From assembly GCA_023266575.1 (NCBI GenBank), contig JAHFPV010000004.1, positions 124,001 to 188,000 on the forward strand: a stretch of DNA of 64,000 bases, in the 5' to 3' direction. The notes under the pieces were generated by a model. That model worked only from the letters and a program-made list of their open reading frames with translations, ran no database searches and was not told the origin of the DNA. Each line of letters begins with the position of its first letter. Position 1 is the stretch's first letter. This DNA is from Sphingobium sp. GTDB lineage: Bacteria > Pseudomonadota > Alphaproteobacteria > Sphingomonadales > Sphingomonadaceae. This document shows, one piece after another, positions 52,339 through 62,575 of this stretch. Both the position numbers and the translations under genes were made by a program.

Positions 52339-52657
52339 ATGGCTACATTCCGGGTTCCGGGTACAGGAAGCGGCGGGTCGTCGGCTGGACGAAATCTATC
52401 TCTACACCTGCGACACCTGGGGCGAAGCGCAGGCTGAACATTATATCCGCGCATTGTTTGGTCAGTTTGAAGCGATCGCGGCGCAGGACGTCATTTGGCG
52501 CGCGATCCCGGCGGAATTTGGTGTGGACGGTTATTATTGCCGGTTCGAGCATCATTATATCTACTGGCGGATTTTGCCAGACGGTGCGGTCGGGATCGTC
52601 ACGATCCTCCACGAACGTATGCACCGGATGGATCGCTTCCGCGACGATCTGCCCTGA
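52339..52657 (+). pseudogene. ParE-family toxin gene, apparently frameshifted near the 5' end
   Basis: A ParE-like frame runs to the stop at 52655: RRLDEIYLYTCDTWGEAQAE and a C-terminal RFEHHYIYWRILPDG and ILHERMHRMDRFRDDL, clear for the family. This frame has no ATG, GTG or TTG start between the parD stop and 52454. An ATG at 52339 opens another frame (MATFRVPG) that looks like the normal ParE N-terminus. Skipping one G in the GGG at 52359-52361 joins the two into one likely intact toxin. So either the toxin is inactivated by a +1 shift or the sequence has an error. A short internal start at the TTG at 52454 would lack the N-terminal helix. Confidence 0.7.
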
Positions 52658-52727
52658 TACGCGAACAAACGAGAAGCCCGCCGCCGTTCCCGGCAGCGGG
52701 ATTCCAAGCCGTCCAAATTATCAGCGC

Positions 52728-53573
52728 TTATTCAAATGGTTCTTCGCCCTGCAACTTGGTGCGGTGCATCATGCGGTTGCAGGTCGGATCATAGGCCTCA
52801 GCGCGGTGCATGGTGCCGGTATTGTCCCATATCACCAGATCGCCGACGCTCCAGTCGTGGCTGTAGCTGAATTCTTCCAGCGTCGCCCATTCGCGCAGGC
52901 CGACCAGAATTTCCGCGCTCCGCATCGGAGTTACGTCCAACACCCGATGTGCGGTGCAGCCCAGAACCAGCGACTTGCGGCCTGACTTGTGGTTCCAAAC
53001 CAGCGGCAGTTCATTCTCGCCGATCCGCTGCATTCCCTGAATTTTCGCCAGGCTGGGTTCCGGCTCATAATAGAATACGGTCGCCCAGACCGAATGGATC
53101 ACGCGCAGCTTTTCATATTCCGCCTTCTGCTCGTCGCTCAGCGCGTCATAGGCAGCATAGGTATTACAGAAGCCGGTGTTGCCGCCCCAGGTCGCCTTGA
53201 CCTTGCACGACAATAGCGACGCCAGGATCGGCGTGTCGTTCATGGTGCCGTCGATATGCCAGTAGAGCGACCCCTTGAGATATTCGGCGCTCTGCGGGTT
53301 TTCCTTCACGTCCAGCGTGATCTTGTGGATTTTGTGGTTGGTGCCGTCCTGCATTTCCGGCGCGAACGTGCCCAGCGTCTTGGTGAAGGCGATCTGCTCA
53401 TCGTCGTTAAAGTCGATCTTGGGAAACACCAGCACGCCGCGCTGTTCCAGCAATTCGCGAATCTGTGGACCCAGATCGCCTGCCAGCAACTCTTCCTTGC
53501 TGTTCAGGATGCGGCTGCCGATCTTCGGCTTGATCTCTTCATGCGCAAAGCGCGTGATCGCGGTGGTTGCCAT
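52728..53573 (-). CDS. TauD/TfdA-family 2-oxoglutarate-dependent dioxygenase
   Basis: The 281-residue protein has the iron-binding facial triad His106-x-Asp108 (WHIDGT) and His256 (GTMHRAEAYD) and a 2-oxoglutarate-binding Arg near 267-271 (NRMMHRTKL). It oxidises a substrate with O2 and 2-oxoglutarate, giving hydroxylation or ether or sulfonate cleavage in relatives such as TauD and TfdA. GAGGAGA lies before the ATG. It is downstream of a TetR gene, and the promoter has a palindrome for it. The substrate is unknown. Confidence 0.92.
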   Translation of the reverse strand: MATTAITRFAHEEIKPKIGSRILNSKEELLAGDLGPQIRELLEQRGVLVFPKIDFNDDEQIAFTKTLGTFAPEMQDGTNHKIHKITLDVKENPQSAEYLKGSLYWHIDGTMNDTPILASLLSCKVKATWGGNTGFCNTYAAYDALSDEQKAEYEKLRVIHSVWATVFYYEPEPSLAKIQGMQRIGENELPLVWNHKSGRKSLVLGCTAHRVLDVTPMRSAEILVGLREWATLEEFSYSHDWSVGDLVIWDNTGTMHRAEAYDPTCNRMMHRTKLQGEEPFE

Positions 53574-53603
53574 GTCCGACTCTCCTCAGTCTAGCCTGTA
53601 CGT

Positions 53604-53617
53604 TGAACACATGTTCA
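53604..53617. promoter_or_regulatory. Palindrome TGAACA-CA-TGTTCA, putative TetR operator
   Basis: A perfect 6-2-6 inverted repeat in the 79-bp space before the TauD gene. On the minus strand TTGACT (53639-53634) followed by a 17-nt spacer to GAACAT gives a possible promoter, so the palindrome would overlap the -10 box. It matches the site at 46481-46494. Confidence 0.65.
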
Positions 53618-53652
53618 GCACTGCGCGTGAAAAAGTCAACACCTCTCATTTT

Positions 53653-54228
53653 TCAAGCCAGCAGATCGTCCAGCCACTGTTCCACCGCCTGCCGCGCTTC
53701 TGCGTGCCCGGCTGCAACACCCAGCCCCCCTTCCATCACCAGCGCACGCCCCGCGCTCGCCAGCAACAGGCTCAGCCCCGCCGCACTGACGCCGCGCTGC
53801 GCCAGCCGGTCGCCCAGCAGGCGTTCGAAACATTCCGTTTGCCGCGCGCGCATCGCTTCGCTGTGGCGGGCGATTTCGGCGCGAATGGCCTTGCGATGAT
53901 TGGCCAGCGCGACAAATTCCATCGCCAGCGCCGTGCGACTTGTGTCGGAAAAAAAACGCCATAGCGCCCGGATCGGATCGTCGCTGGCCAGTGCCTGCTC
54001 GATCATCGCGTCGCTTTGTGCCGCGCCGCGGCGGAACACCGCCAGCAGCAGATCGTCAGTGGTCGGAAAATAATAATGGACCAGCGATGGAGGCAGTTCG
54101 GCGCGCAGCGCAACGCGTCGGGAACTGGCAGCGGCATAGCCTTCATCGCGGATCACCTGTTCGGCGGCTTCGACAATGCGGGCGCGGGTTTCGGAGCTTT
54201 CCGCCCCGATACGACGTTTCTGGACCAT
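53653..54228 (-). CDS. TetR-family transcriptional regulator
   Basis: The 191-residue protein has the HTH domain ARIVEAAEQVIRDEGYAAASS, RRVALRAELPPSLVHYYFPTTDDLLLAVF (about residues 12-60, key parts given) and a small ligand domain. The ATG at 54228 places the HTH at the expected distance; a GTG at 54303 is too far upstream. It is transcribed toward the TauD gene and the palindrome at 53604 lies between them. The same palindrome at 46481 suggests it also controls the CoA-transferase/ACAD divergon. The ligand is unknown. Confidence 0.88.
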   Translation of the reverse strand: MVQKRRIGAESSETRARIVEAAEQVIRDEGYAAASSRRVALRAELPPSLVHYYFPTTDDLLLAVFRRGAAQSDAMIEQALASDDPIRALWRFFSDTSRTALAMEFVALANHRKAIRAEIARHSEAMRARQTECFERLLGDRLAQRGVSAAGLSLLLASAGRALVMEGGLGVAAGHAEARQAVEQWLDDLLA

Positions 54229-54299
54229 GGGCCGACCATAGGTATCGCTGGCGGGTGCGCAAGGGCGCGCAATGGATGGCCTATCAGCCACCCGGAGGG

Positions 54300-55100
54300 T
54301 CACCGGGCGAAATCCTGTACGGATATGCCGCTCATCGCCGTCCAGCCCGCATCATTATTGAACACGCCACCAGTCGCAAAGCTGGCCTCGTCGCTGGCCA
54401 GGAACAGCGCCATCATTGCCATTTCCTCCGGCTGCGCCATGCGCCCCAGTACGCCCATCCGGTCCATCAGTACGGTGGAAGTAGGCAGGCCAGCCTTCTC
54501 CATTTCCTGTCGCTGATGTTTGGCCATCGGTGTCTCGGTGGCACCGGGACAGAGCGCATTGACGCGGATATTGTGGCGACCCAGTTCGACGGCTGCAACC
54601 TTGGTCAGCGCGACCGCGCCCGCTTTGGACGCGCAATAGCCTGCGGTGCCAGCGACGATCGATGCGGCAATGGAGGCCGTGTTGACGATCGAGCCGCCGC
54701 CTGCTGCGATCATGCGCGGGGCGACATGCTTGATCATCAGCCAGACGGCCTTCAGGTTCACGTCGATGCATTTGTCGAACGCCGCCTCGTCGATGGTCAG
54801 GATCGACTGCTTATTCTCTGTATCGACACCCGCATTGTTGAACAGGATCGTGGGCAGGCCCAGTTCCGCCTCGGTGCGGGCGATGATGCGCAGGATGTCA
54901 GCTGTCTTGCTGACGTCCGCACCGATGGCGATAGCTTCACCCCCTTGCGCGCGGATGGCGTCGACCACGGGCGCGACCTTGGCCTCATCCAGATCGACGG
55001 CAGCAACCTTCGCGCCCTCGCGCGCGAATAGCAAAGCCGCTGCCTCGCCCATGCCGCCCGCTGCGCCCGTGATGATCGCGATCTTGCCCGCCAGCCGCAT
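54300..55100 (-). CDS. Short-chain dehydrogenase/reductase
   Basis: A 266-residue SDR: IITGAAGGMGEAAALLF, NNAGVDTE, SIVNTASIAASIVAGT with the serine, YCASKAGAV (YxxxK) and LCPGATETPM. The likely reaction is oxidation of a hydroxyl to a ketone. AAGGACG precedes the ATG. It lies downstream of a second SDR and upstream of the TetR gene on the same strand, so the order SDR-SDR-TetR-TauD may form one transcript or overlapping transcripts. Confidence 0.9.
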   Translation of the reverse strand: MRLAGKIAIITGAAGGMGEAAALLFAREGAKVAAVDLDEAKVAPVVDAIRAQGGEAIAIGADVSKTADILRIIARTEAELGLPTILFNNAGVDTENKQSILTIDEAAFDKCIDVNLKAVWLMIKHVAPRMIAAGGGSIVNTASIAASIVAGTAGYCASKAGAVALTKVAAVELGRHNIRVNALCPGATETPMAKHQRQEMEKAGLPTSTVLMDRMGVLGRMAQPEEMAMMALFLASDEASFATGGVFNNDAGWTAMSGISVQDFAR

Positions 55101-55124
55101 GGGTTTCGTCCTTTCGACCCTAGC

Positions 55125-55877
55125 TTAATGCGATCCCATATAGCGGCCGCCATTGGTGCTGATCGTCTGGCCGGTGATGTAGCTGGCTTCCTCCGACGCC
55201 AGATACGCGCAGGCGGCGGCGATATCCTCCGGCTTGCCAATGCGCTTCATTGGCAGCGTCTGGGCGAAGGCATCGACATCGATCGGCGCGGCGCGCAGCA
55301 TCGGCGTATCGACAAATCCAGGCGGCACCATGTTGAATGTCACGCCGCTGGCGGCAAATTCCAGCGCCAGCGCCTTGGTCATGCCCATCAGCCCACCCTT
55401 GGACGAGACATAATGGCCCTGTGCAAAGGAACCGGACTGGACCGAGGAGGAGGTAATGTTGATCACCCGGCCCCACCCGGCTGCCAGCATGTCGGGCAGC
55501 ACTTCCTTTGTCAGAAGATAAGGCCCGCGCAGGTTGATATGGATGACCTTGTCGAACAGATCATCGTCAATATCCATGAACGGGGTAAAGGGGGCGATCC
55601 CGGCATTGTTGACGAGAATAGCGACCGGCCCCAGCTTTGCGCGGGTTTCCTCTGCCGCGGCGTGGATCGCGGCCTTGTCGGAACAGTCGACACCAATGGC
55701 GATGGCGGTGCCGCCCGCCGCCTCGACCAGGCGGGCAGTTTCGGCTGCCCCTTCGGCGTTAATGTCCCAGATCGCGATCTTGGCGGTATCTTCTGCCAGC
55801 CGGATGGCGATAGCGCGGCCGATGCCCGACCCGGCGCCCGTCACGATTGCTACCTTGCCATTGAGAGAGCGTGTCAT
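55125..55877 (-). CDS. Short-chain dehydrogenase/reductase (3-oxoacyl-ACP reductase-like)
   Basis: A 250-residue SDR: IVTGAGSGIGRAIAIRL, NNAGIAPF, NITSSSVQSGSFA with the serine, and YVSSKGGLMG (YxxxK), ending ISTNGGRYMGSH. The start ATG at 55877 has AGGAAGGA upstream; a longer in-frame start exists at 55964. It is the first gene of the leftward group and 24 bp from the next SDR. Its specificity is unknown. Confidence 0.9.
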   Translation of the reverse strand: MTRSLNGKVAIVTGAGSGIGRAIAIRLAEDTAKIAIWDINAEGAAETARLVEAAGGTAIAIGVDCSDKAAIHAAAEETRAKLGPVAILVNNAGIAPFTPFMDIDDDLFDKVIHINLRGPYLLTKEVLPDMLAAGWGRVINITSSSVQSGSFAQGHYVSSKGGLMGMTKALALEFAASGVTFNMVPPGFVDTPMLRAAPIDVDAFAQTLPMKRIGKPEDIAAACAYLASEEASYITGQTISTNGGRYMGSH

Positions 55878-56133
55878 CGCCAAATCCTTCCTGTCGTTCG
55901 GTCCCTCTGGACCGGACCTGTGTTTGAACGGGTGATCAACTTGGGGCTTCCCACTGTCAAGCAAGGCCAGACTGTGATCGCCTGAGCGAACTTGCCGCGC
56001 GGTTCAATGCCTGCCTCTCCTGCGATATCGGGGCGGCGATCGGGCTGATCGACAATCACTGTTGGGTCGGCCGCTTCGCTGCGATAGGGTCTGACAGACA
56101 AGCGGCGCGAAGCCGCCGGGGGAGGCAAGGGCT

Positions 56134-57597
56134 ATGGACGGGTTGGTCGTCGCTACGCAATCAGGTTTGGTTCGGGGTATGGGTAGTGACGGCGCACGGC
56201 GCTGGCTGGGCATCCCCTATGCCGATGCTGCCCGGTTCGCTGCGCCGGTGCCTGCGGCATCCTGGGTCGACGTGCGAGACGCAAGCGTTGCGGGGCCGCA
56301 ATGCCCGCAAATGTTTGGCAATGCCGCCAAGCGCGCGCGTCTCGCGGAACCCGATTTTTCCGAACAATGCCTGACGCTCAACATCTACGCGCCCGATGAT
56401 CTGGGCGAGGGCGAACGTCTGCCCGTCTATGTGTGGATCCATGGCGGCGCCTTCGTCGCGGGCAGCGGCAATGGTTATGACGGCTCAGTGCTGGCGCGCG
56501 AGGGGCGCATCATCGTTGTCACGATCAACTATCGGGTCGGGGTGCTGGGGTTCGTCAACTTTGCTGCCGCGCTCGAAACGTCTGACATTCCTTCCAACCT
56601 TGGCCTGCGTGACCAGATAGCGGCGCTGACTTGGGTGCAGACGAATATTGCCGCCTTTGGCGGCGATCCCGGCTGCGTGACGATTGGCGGCCAGTCAGCC
56701 GGGTCGATGTCGGTGTCGCTGTTGCTCCACGCTCACGCCGCGCGGCCGTTGTTCCAGCAGGCGATCATGCAGAGCGGTGCAGTCAGCATGATCCATAATC
56801 AGGCCAAAAGCGTGGCGATCGCGCGGCAATATCGCACCTTTCTGGGCGATGATGGCCGGAGCCTTGCGGCGTTGCAGACGGTGGATCTGCGCCGGCTGTT
56901 CGAGGCGCAGGCGGCTGTCGGCGCGGCCAATCCCGGCACGATTCCAGCCTCGCCCTGGCTGGACGATGATCTGGTGCCGGGGACGATGGAGGAGGTTCAT
57001 GCCGCACAGGCAGCACCCGTGCCGTTGTTGGCGGGTGCGACGCGCGATGAGGTGCGGCTGTTTGAACTGATGCCGGGCGACATATTGCCGACCAGTTGGC
57101 CCGCGCTGGAAACTTTGTTGCACGGGCAATTGGGGGCGGATCGGGCACAGGCGATATTGGCGACCTATCCGCAGACCAAGGCCGGACGCCGCGCGCTGGC
57201 GAGCGACCTGACCTTCGTCATGCCCACCCGCCATTTTGCCGACCGCCATGCCGCGCACAGCCCGACCTGGTTCTATCGGTTCGATTATGCCCATCCGATT
57301 GCCGGGGCGACCCATGGGCTGGACATGACCCTTATGTGGCCAATGCAAGGATTGCGCGCGGCGCTGGCGCGGGGCGGGCGGATGACCGGACGCCGTGCGG
57401 CACTGGGGCAGCGGATGGTGCGGCACATTGCGCATTTCGTGCGTCATGGTCGGCCCGAAGCGGCATGGCCTGTTTATGACGAGAGCCAAGGGCAGGTGAT
57501 GATCTTCAACCTGGCCGACCGGGTCGAGGCGCAACCCGAAGTGGACCGCTGGCGCGCTTGGGCAGGGCGCGATGTCGGGGTCGGCCTGTCCGCCTGA
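56134..57597 (+). CDS. Type-B carboxylesterase
   Basis: The 487-residue alpha/beta hydrolase has the type-B esterase layout: VWIHGGAFVAGSGNGYDG (oxyanion hole), IGGQSAGSMSVSLLLH with the nucleophile elbow GQSAG (glutamine replaces the usual glutamate of GESAG), and THGLDMTLMW with a likely catalytic histidine. No signal peptide is evident. It would hydrolyse carboxylic esters, perhaps releasing an aromatic acid for the lig pathway (inference). Its 3' end is convergent with ligI. Confidence 0.9.
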   Translation: MDGLVVATQSGLVRGMGSDGARRWLGIPYADAARFAAPVPAASWVDVRDASVAGPQCPQMFGNAAKRARLAEPDFSEQCLTLNIYAPDDLGEGERLPVYVWIHGGAFVAGSGNGYDGSVLAREGRIIVVTINYRVGVLGFVNFAAALETSDIPSNLGLRDQIAALTWVQTNIAAFGGDPGCVTIGGQSAGSMSVSLLLHAHAARPLFQQAIMQSGAVSMIHNQAKSVAIARQYRTFLGDDGRSLAALQTVDLRRLFEAQAAVGAANPGTIPASPWLDDDLVPGTMEEVHAAQAAPVPLLAGATRDEVRLFELMPGDILPTSWPALETLLHGQLGADRAQAILATYPQTKAGRRALASDLTFVMPTRHFADRHAAHSPTWFYRFDYAHPIAGATHGLDMTLMWPMQGLRAALARGGRMTGRRAALGQRMVRHIAHFVRHGRPEAAWPVYDESQGQVMIFNLADRVEAQPEVDRWRAWAGRDVGVGLSA

Positions 57598-57609
57598 CCC
57601 CGACCCAGG

Positions 57610-59547
<1,938 letters not shown>

Positions 59548-59555
<8 letters not shown>

Positions 59556-60222
59556 ATTTGAGGCCCATCTCTTCGAGGCGCGGGCGCATATTGTAGATGT
59601 CGAGGCCGAGTTCACCGGCGGCGAGGCGGACACGCTTGGCTTCTTCGGCGGCTTCGCGGGCCTGGGCCTTTTCCAGTACCGACACGGCGTCGGCGCGGGG
59701 GACGATGCAGACGCCGTCATCGTCGGCGATGACGACGTCGCCTGCGTTGACCAACGCATTGGCGCAGACGATGGGGACGTTGACGGATCCCAGCGTGCCC
59801 TTGATCGTACCCTGGGCGTGAACCGCCTTTGACCAGACCGGGAAGTTCATCTGCTTCAAGTCGCGCAAATCGCGGACGCCCGCGTCGATGATGAGGCCGC
59901 GGCAGCCACGGGCCTGGGCTGAGGTGGCGAGGAGGTCGCCGAAATAGCCGTCGGTGCAGGGACTGGTGGGGGCGAGGACGAGGATGTCGCCCTCTTTCAA
60001 TTGTTCGATCGCGACATGGACCATCCAGTTGTCGCCCGGCGGGGCGGAGATGGTGACGGCGCTGCCAGCGATGCGGGCGCCGGGATAGATGGGGCGCATA
60101 TGGGGGGCGAGAAGGCCGGTGCGGCCCTGGGCTTCATGGACAGTGGCGACGCCGCATTGGGCGAGGCCGTCAATGACGGAAAGCTCCGCCCGTTCGATAT
60201 TCTGGACGACGATGCCGGACAT
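59548..60222 (-). CDS. ligK: 4-carboxy-4-hydroxy-2-oxoadipate aldolase (RraA/HMG aldolase type)
   Basis: The 224-residue protein has [40 protein letters not shown] and [10 protein letters not shown], with the substrate/metal Arg and Asp of the class II aldolase family. LigK splits 4-carboxy-4-hydroxy-2-oxoadipate into pyruvate and oxaloacetate, the last step of the pathway. AAGGA precedes the ATG. It is the first gene of the leftward lig transcript, divergent from ligR. Confidence 0.93.
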
Positions 60223-60325
60223 GGCGCTGTTCCTTTTCCTAAAGCCGACAGTGACATGGACATATGTAACGCAATGCTCAAATCGGTTATGGCGCGGACA
60301 CATAAAATTTTGCTAATTGTCAAAA
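60223..60325. promoter_or_regulatory. ligK-ligR divergent promoter region
   Basis: A 103-bp spacer holding promoters for the leftward lig genes and for ligR, and probably the LigR binding sites. It is AT-rich near ligR. I cannot single out a LysR-type T-N11-A box with confidence. Confidence 0.55.
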
Positions 60326-61477
60326 ATGGAAGCTGATCAGTTCAATATCCGGCACTTGGCCGCGCTGGTCGCGGTGGTCGATCAGGGCAGTGTCAGCCTG
60401 GCGGCGCGGGCAGTGAATTTGACCCAGCCGGCGGTGACGCAGGGTATCGCCAAGCTGGAGGCGCAACTGGGCGCGGCGCTGTTCGAGCGACGACCGGGCG
60501 GGATGGCGCCGACCGACGTGGCGTTGCGGTTCAAGCCGCGGGTCGAGGTCGCGTTGCGGCTGATCGGTAGCAGCCGGGTGACGGCAGCGCAAATCCGCGC
60601 CTTCGTCGCACTGGCGCGGGCGGGCAGCTATGCGGCGGCGGCGGCGCTGGTCGGGGTGGCGGAGCCGTCGCTGCACCGGGCGGTGGGCGATCTGGGGCTG
60701 GCGCTGGGCGTGCGGCTGGCGGAGCGGCGGGGCAGGGGGTTGATGCTGACGCGCGCGGGCGTGGCGCTGGCGCGGCGGTTGCGGCTGGCGCTGGCGGAAC
60801 TGCAACAGGGGCTGGAGGAGATTGCCGAACTGCGGGGCCAGGAGAGCGGGCGGATATTGGTAGGCGCTATGCCGCTCAGCCGGGCGCGACTGCTGCCGCT
60901 GGCGATCACCCGATTCCGCCGCGATTTTCCGCAGGTCGACATATCCGTGGTGGAAGGATCGCACGCCGAACTGGTGGGGCCGCTGCGCGATGGCGAGATC
61001 GACACGATGGTCGGTGCCTTGCGCGATGCGACGATCGGGCAGGATCTGGTCCAGTTGCCCCTGTTCGAGGACCGGCCGACCATTTTTGCACGGGCGGGCC
61101 ATCCGCTGGAGCGGGGCTGGGATGGCGATGATCTGCGGCGGTTTCCGTGGATATTGCCGCCCGAAGGGACGCCGCTGCGCCAATTGTGGCGGGCGATGTT
61201 TGCGGCGCTGGGGGGCGACTTGCCTGCGGTGCCGATCGAGTGCGGATCGGTGATGACGGTGCGGCAATTGCTGGTGAGCGGCGACTATCTGACCTTGTTG
61301 TCGGTCGATCAGCTGCGGGTCGAACTGGACAGCGGGATGCTGGCGGATATTGGCCCGGCTCCGGGTGATATCAGCCGCACCATTGGCCTCACCAGCCGGG
61401 CCGATTGGCGACCGACGCGGTTACAACAGCAGTTCATGGTGGCGATCGAGCAAGCCGTCGCAGAGATGAATTCGTAA
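60326..61477 (+). CDS. ligR: LysR-type regulator of the lig pathway with two N-terminal HTH domains
   Basis: The 383-residue protein has an unusual layout: one LysR HTH at about residues 8-66 (FNIRHLAALVAVVDQGSVSL, PAVTQGIAKLEAQLG), a second at about 87-146 (IRAFVALARAGSYAAAAALV, SLHRAVGDLGLALG, MLTRAGVAL) and then a LysR effector domain (about 175-375). Normal members have one. The start at ATG 60326 is preferred to a TTG 9 nt earlier; no ribosome site is clear. By position it controls ligK-ligU-ligI and probably the rightward lig genes. It is named ligR by context and family. Confidence 0.85.
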   Translation: MEADQFNIRHLAALVAVVDQGSVSLAARAVNLTQPAVTQGIAKLEAQLGAALFERRPGGMAPTDVALRFKPRVEVALRLIGSSRVTAAQIRAFVALARAGSYAAAAALVGVAEPSLHRAVGDLGLALGVRLAERRGRGLMLTRAGVALARRLRLALAELQQGLEEIAELRGQESGRILVGAMPLSRARLLPLAITRFRRDFPQVDISVVEGSHAELVGPLRDGEIDTMVGALRDATIGQDLVQLPLFEDRPTIFARAGHPLERGWDGDDLRRFPWILPPEGTPLRQLWRAMFAALGGDLPAVPIECGSVMTVRQLLVSGDYLTLLSVDQLRVELDSGMLADIGPAPGDISRTIGLTSRADWRPTRLQQQFMVAIEQAVAEMNS

Positions 61478-61540
61478 AATCTTATAGTAAGGCCCCGGAT
61501 ATGATTGGCGACTGCGGCTTCAATCCGGCATCCCATTTGC

Positions 61541-62485
61541 ATGGAGCAGGAAGTCGGTCTCATCGGGTTTGGCGAAGCGGGGTCCACCTTTGCATTGGCA
61601 GGGGACTGGGCGGCCGCCGCCCATGTCTATGATGCCAAGACGGAATGCGCGACCACGCGCGATGTGATGCTGGCCGCCTATGCGCAAGCGGGTGTGCTGC
61701 CCGCGCGCTTCATGGAAGATGCACTGGACGGCGTGGAGCTGATCCTGTCGCTGGTGACGGCGGATCAGGCGCTTGTCGTGGCAGAGGCAGCGGCAGCGTT
61801 GATCGCGCCGGGGGCGATCTTCTGCGACATGAACAGTGTCGCGCCGCAGACCAAGCAGGCCGCTGCGCAGGCGATCGAGGCGGCGGGCGCGCACTATGTC
61901 GATGTTGCTGTCATGGCTCCGGTCGATCCGGCGCGGTTGAACGTGCCGTTGCTGTTGAGCGGTGAAAAGGCCGGGGTTGCAGAAGCGCGGTTGCGGGCGC
62001 TGGGCTTTGCCAAGATGCGCGTTGTTGGCGCGGAAGTCGGGAGGGCGTCGTCGATCAAGATGATCCGGTCGGTCATGGTCAAGGGGATCGAGGCGCTGAC
62101 CGCCGAATGTGTACTGGCGGCGGATGCGGCTGATGTGCTGGACGAGGTTCTGGCGTCGCTCGATGCGAGCGATAAGGCAAAGCCATGGGACGCGCGAGCG
62201 GACTATAATCTCGACCGGATGCTGGTGCATGGCCTGCGCCGCGCGGCCGAGATGGAGGAAGTGGTCAAGACGCTGGAGGGGCTGGGCACGGGCGCGGCGA
62301 TGACGCGCGGGACGGTCGAGCGGCAGCGGGCGATCGGTGCGCTGGGGGTGAAGGTGGTACCGGAGGGGTTGGGAGCGAAGATTGCGGCTTCTTCACCCCG
62401 TCATCCCCGCGAAGGCGGGGATCCATCTCCGGCCCTGGCGATGGCGGAGGCGTTGGGAGATAGATTCCCGCCTTCGCGGGAATGA
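61541..62485 (+). CDS. NAD(P)-dependent beta-hydroxyacid-dehydrogenase-like protein (6PGDH NAD-binding, DUF1932 type)
   Basis: The 314-residue protein has the Rossmann start VGLIGFGEAGSTFALAGDW, then a helix-rich C-terminal domain (about 175-285) with GRASSIKMIRSVMVKGIEAL. It is not LigC, which belongs to another family. From about residue 285 to the stop, the reading frame runs through a dispersed inverted repeat (ASSPRHPREGGDP), so the last 29 residues are repeat-derived. It stands between ligR and ligJ on the same strand. Its role in the lig cluster is unknown. Confidence 0.75.
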   Translation: MEQEVGLIGFGEAGSTFALAGDWAAAAHVYDAKTECATTRDVMLAAYAQAGVLPARFMEDALDGVELILSLVTADQALVVAEAAAALIAPGAIFCDMNSVAPQTKQAAAQAIEAAGAHYVDVAVMAPVDPARLNVPLLLSGEKAGVAEARLRALGFAKMRVVGAEVGRASSIKMIRSVMVKGIEALTAECVLAADAADVLDEVLASLDASDKAKPWDARADYNLDRMLVHGLRRAAEMEEVVKTLEGLGTGAAMTRGTVERQRAIGALGVKVVPEGLGAKIAASSPRHPREGGDPSPALAMAEALGDRFPPSRE

Positions 62486-62490
62486 CGGGG
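62396..62490. repeat. Large inverted repeat (34-nt arms), terminator-like
   Basis: Arm 1 (62396-62429) and arm 2 (62457-62490) match as inverted copies at 31 of 34 positions, with core CCCGCGAAGGCGGG. TTTTT follows at 62491-62495, so it could end transcription. It overlaps the 3' end of the upstream gene. Such elements are dispersed repeats in alphaproteobacteria. Confidence 0.75.
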
Positions 62491-62525
62491 TTTTTGGGTT
62501 GGGCGCTGCGTGCTGCCGCCTGAGA

Positions 62526-62543
62526 CCCCGGCCTGCGCCGGGG
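62526..62543. repeat. GC-rich hairpin CCCCGGC-CTGC-GCCGGGG
   Basis: A perfect 7-bp stem with 4-nt loop in the 90-bp gap before ligJ. It continues the repeat region at 62396-62490. It is close to the ligJ start (62576), so it may affect expression. Confidence 0.55.
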
Positions 62544-62575
62544 TGACGAAATAAGGGTTGAGGAAAGAGACGCGG

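Noticed and set aside
52263-52985. A plus-strand open frame running across parD, the parE remnant and into the TauD gene
   Set aside because: Different frame from both ParD and ParE, low-complexity basic product, and it extends antisense into the dioxygenase gene.
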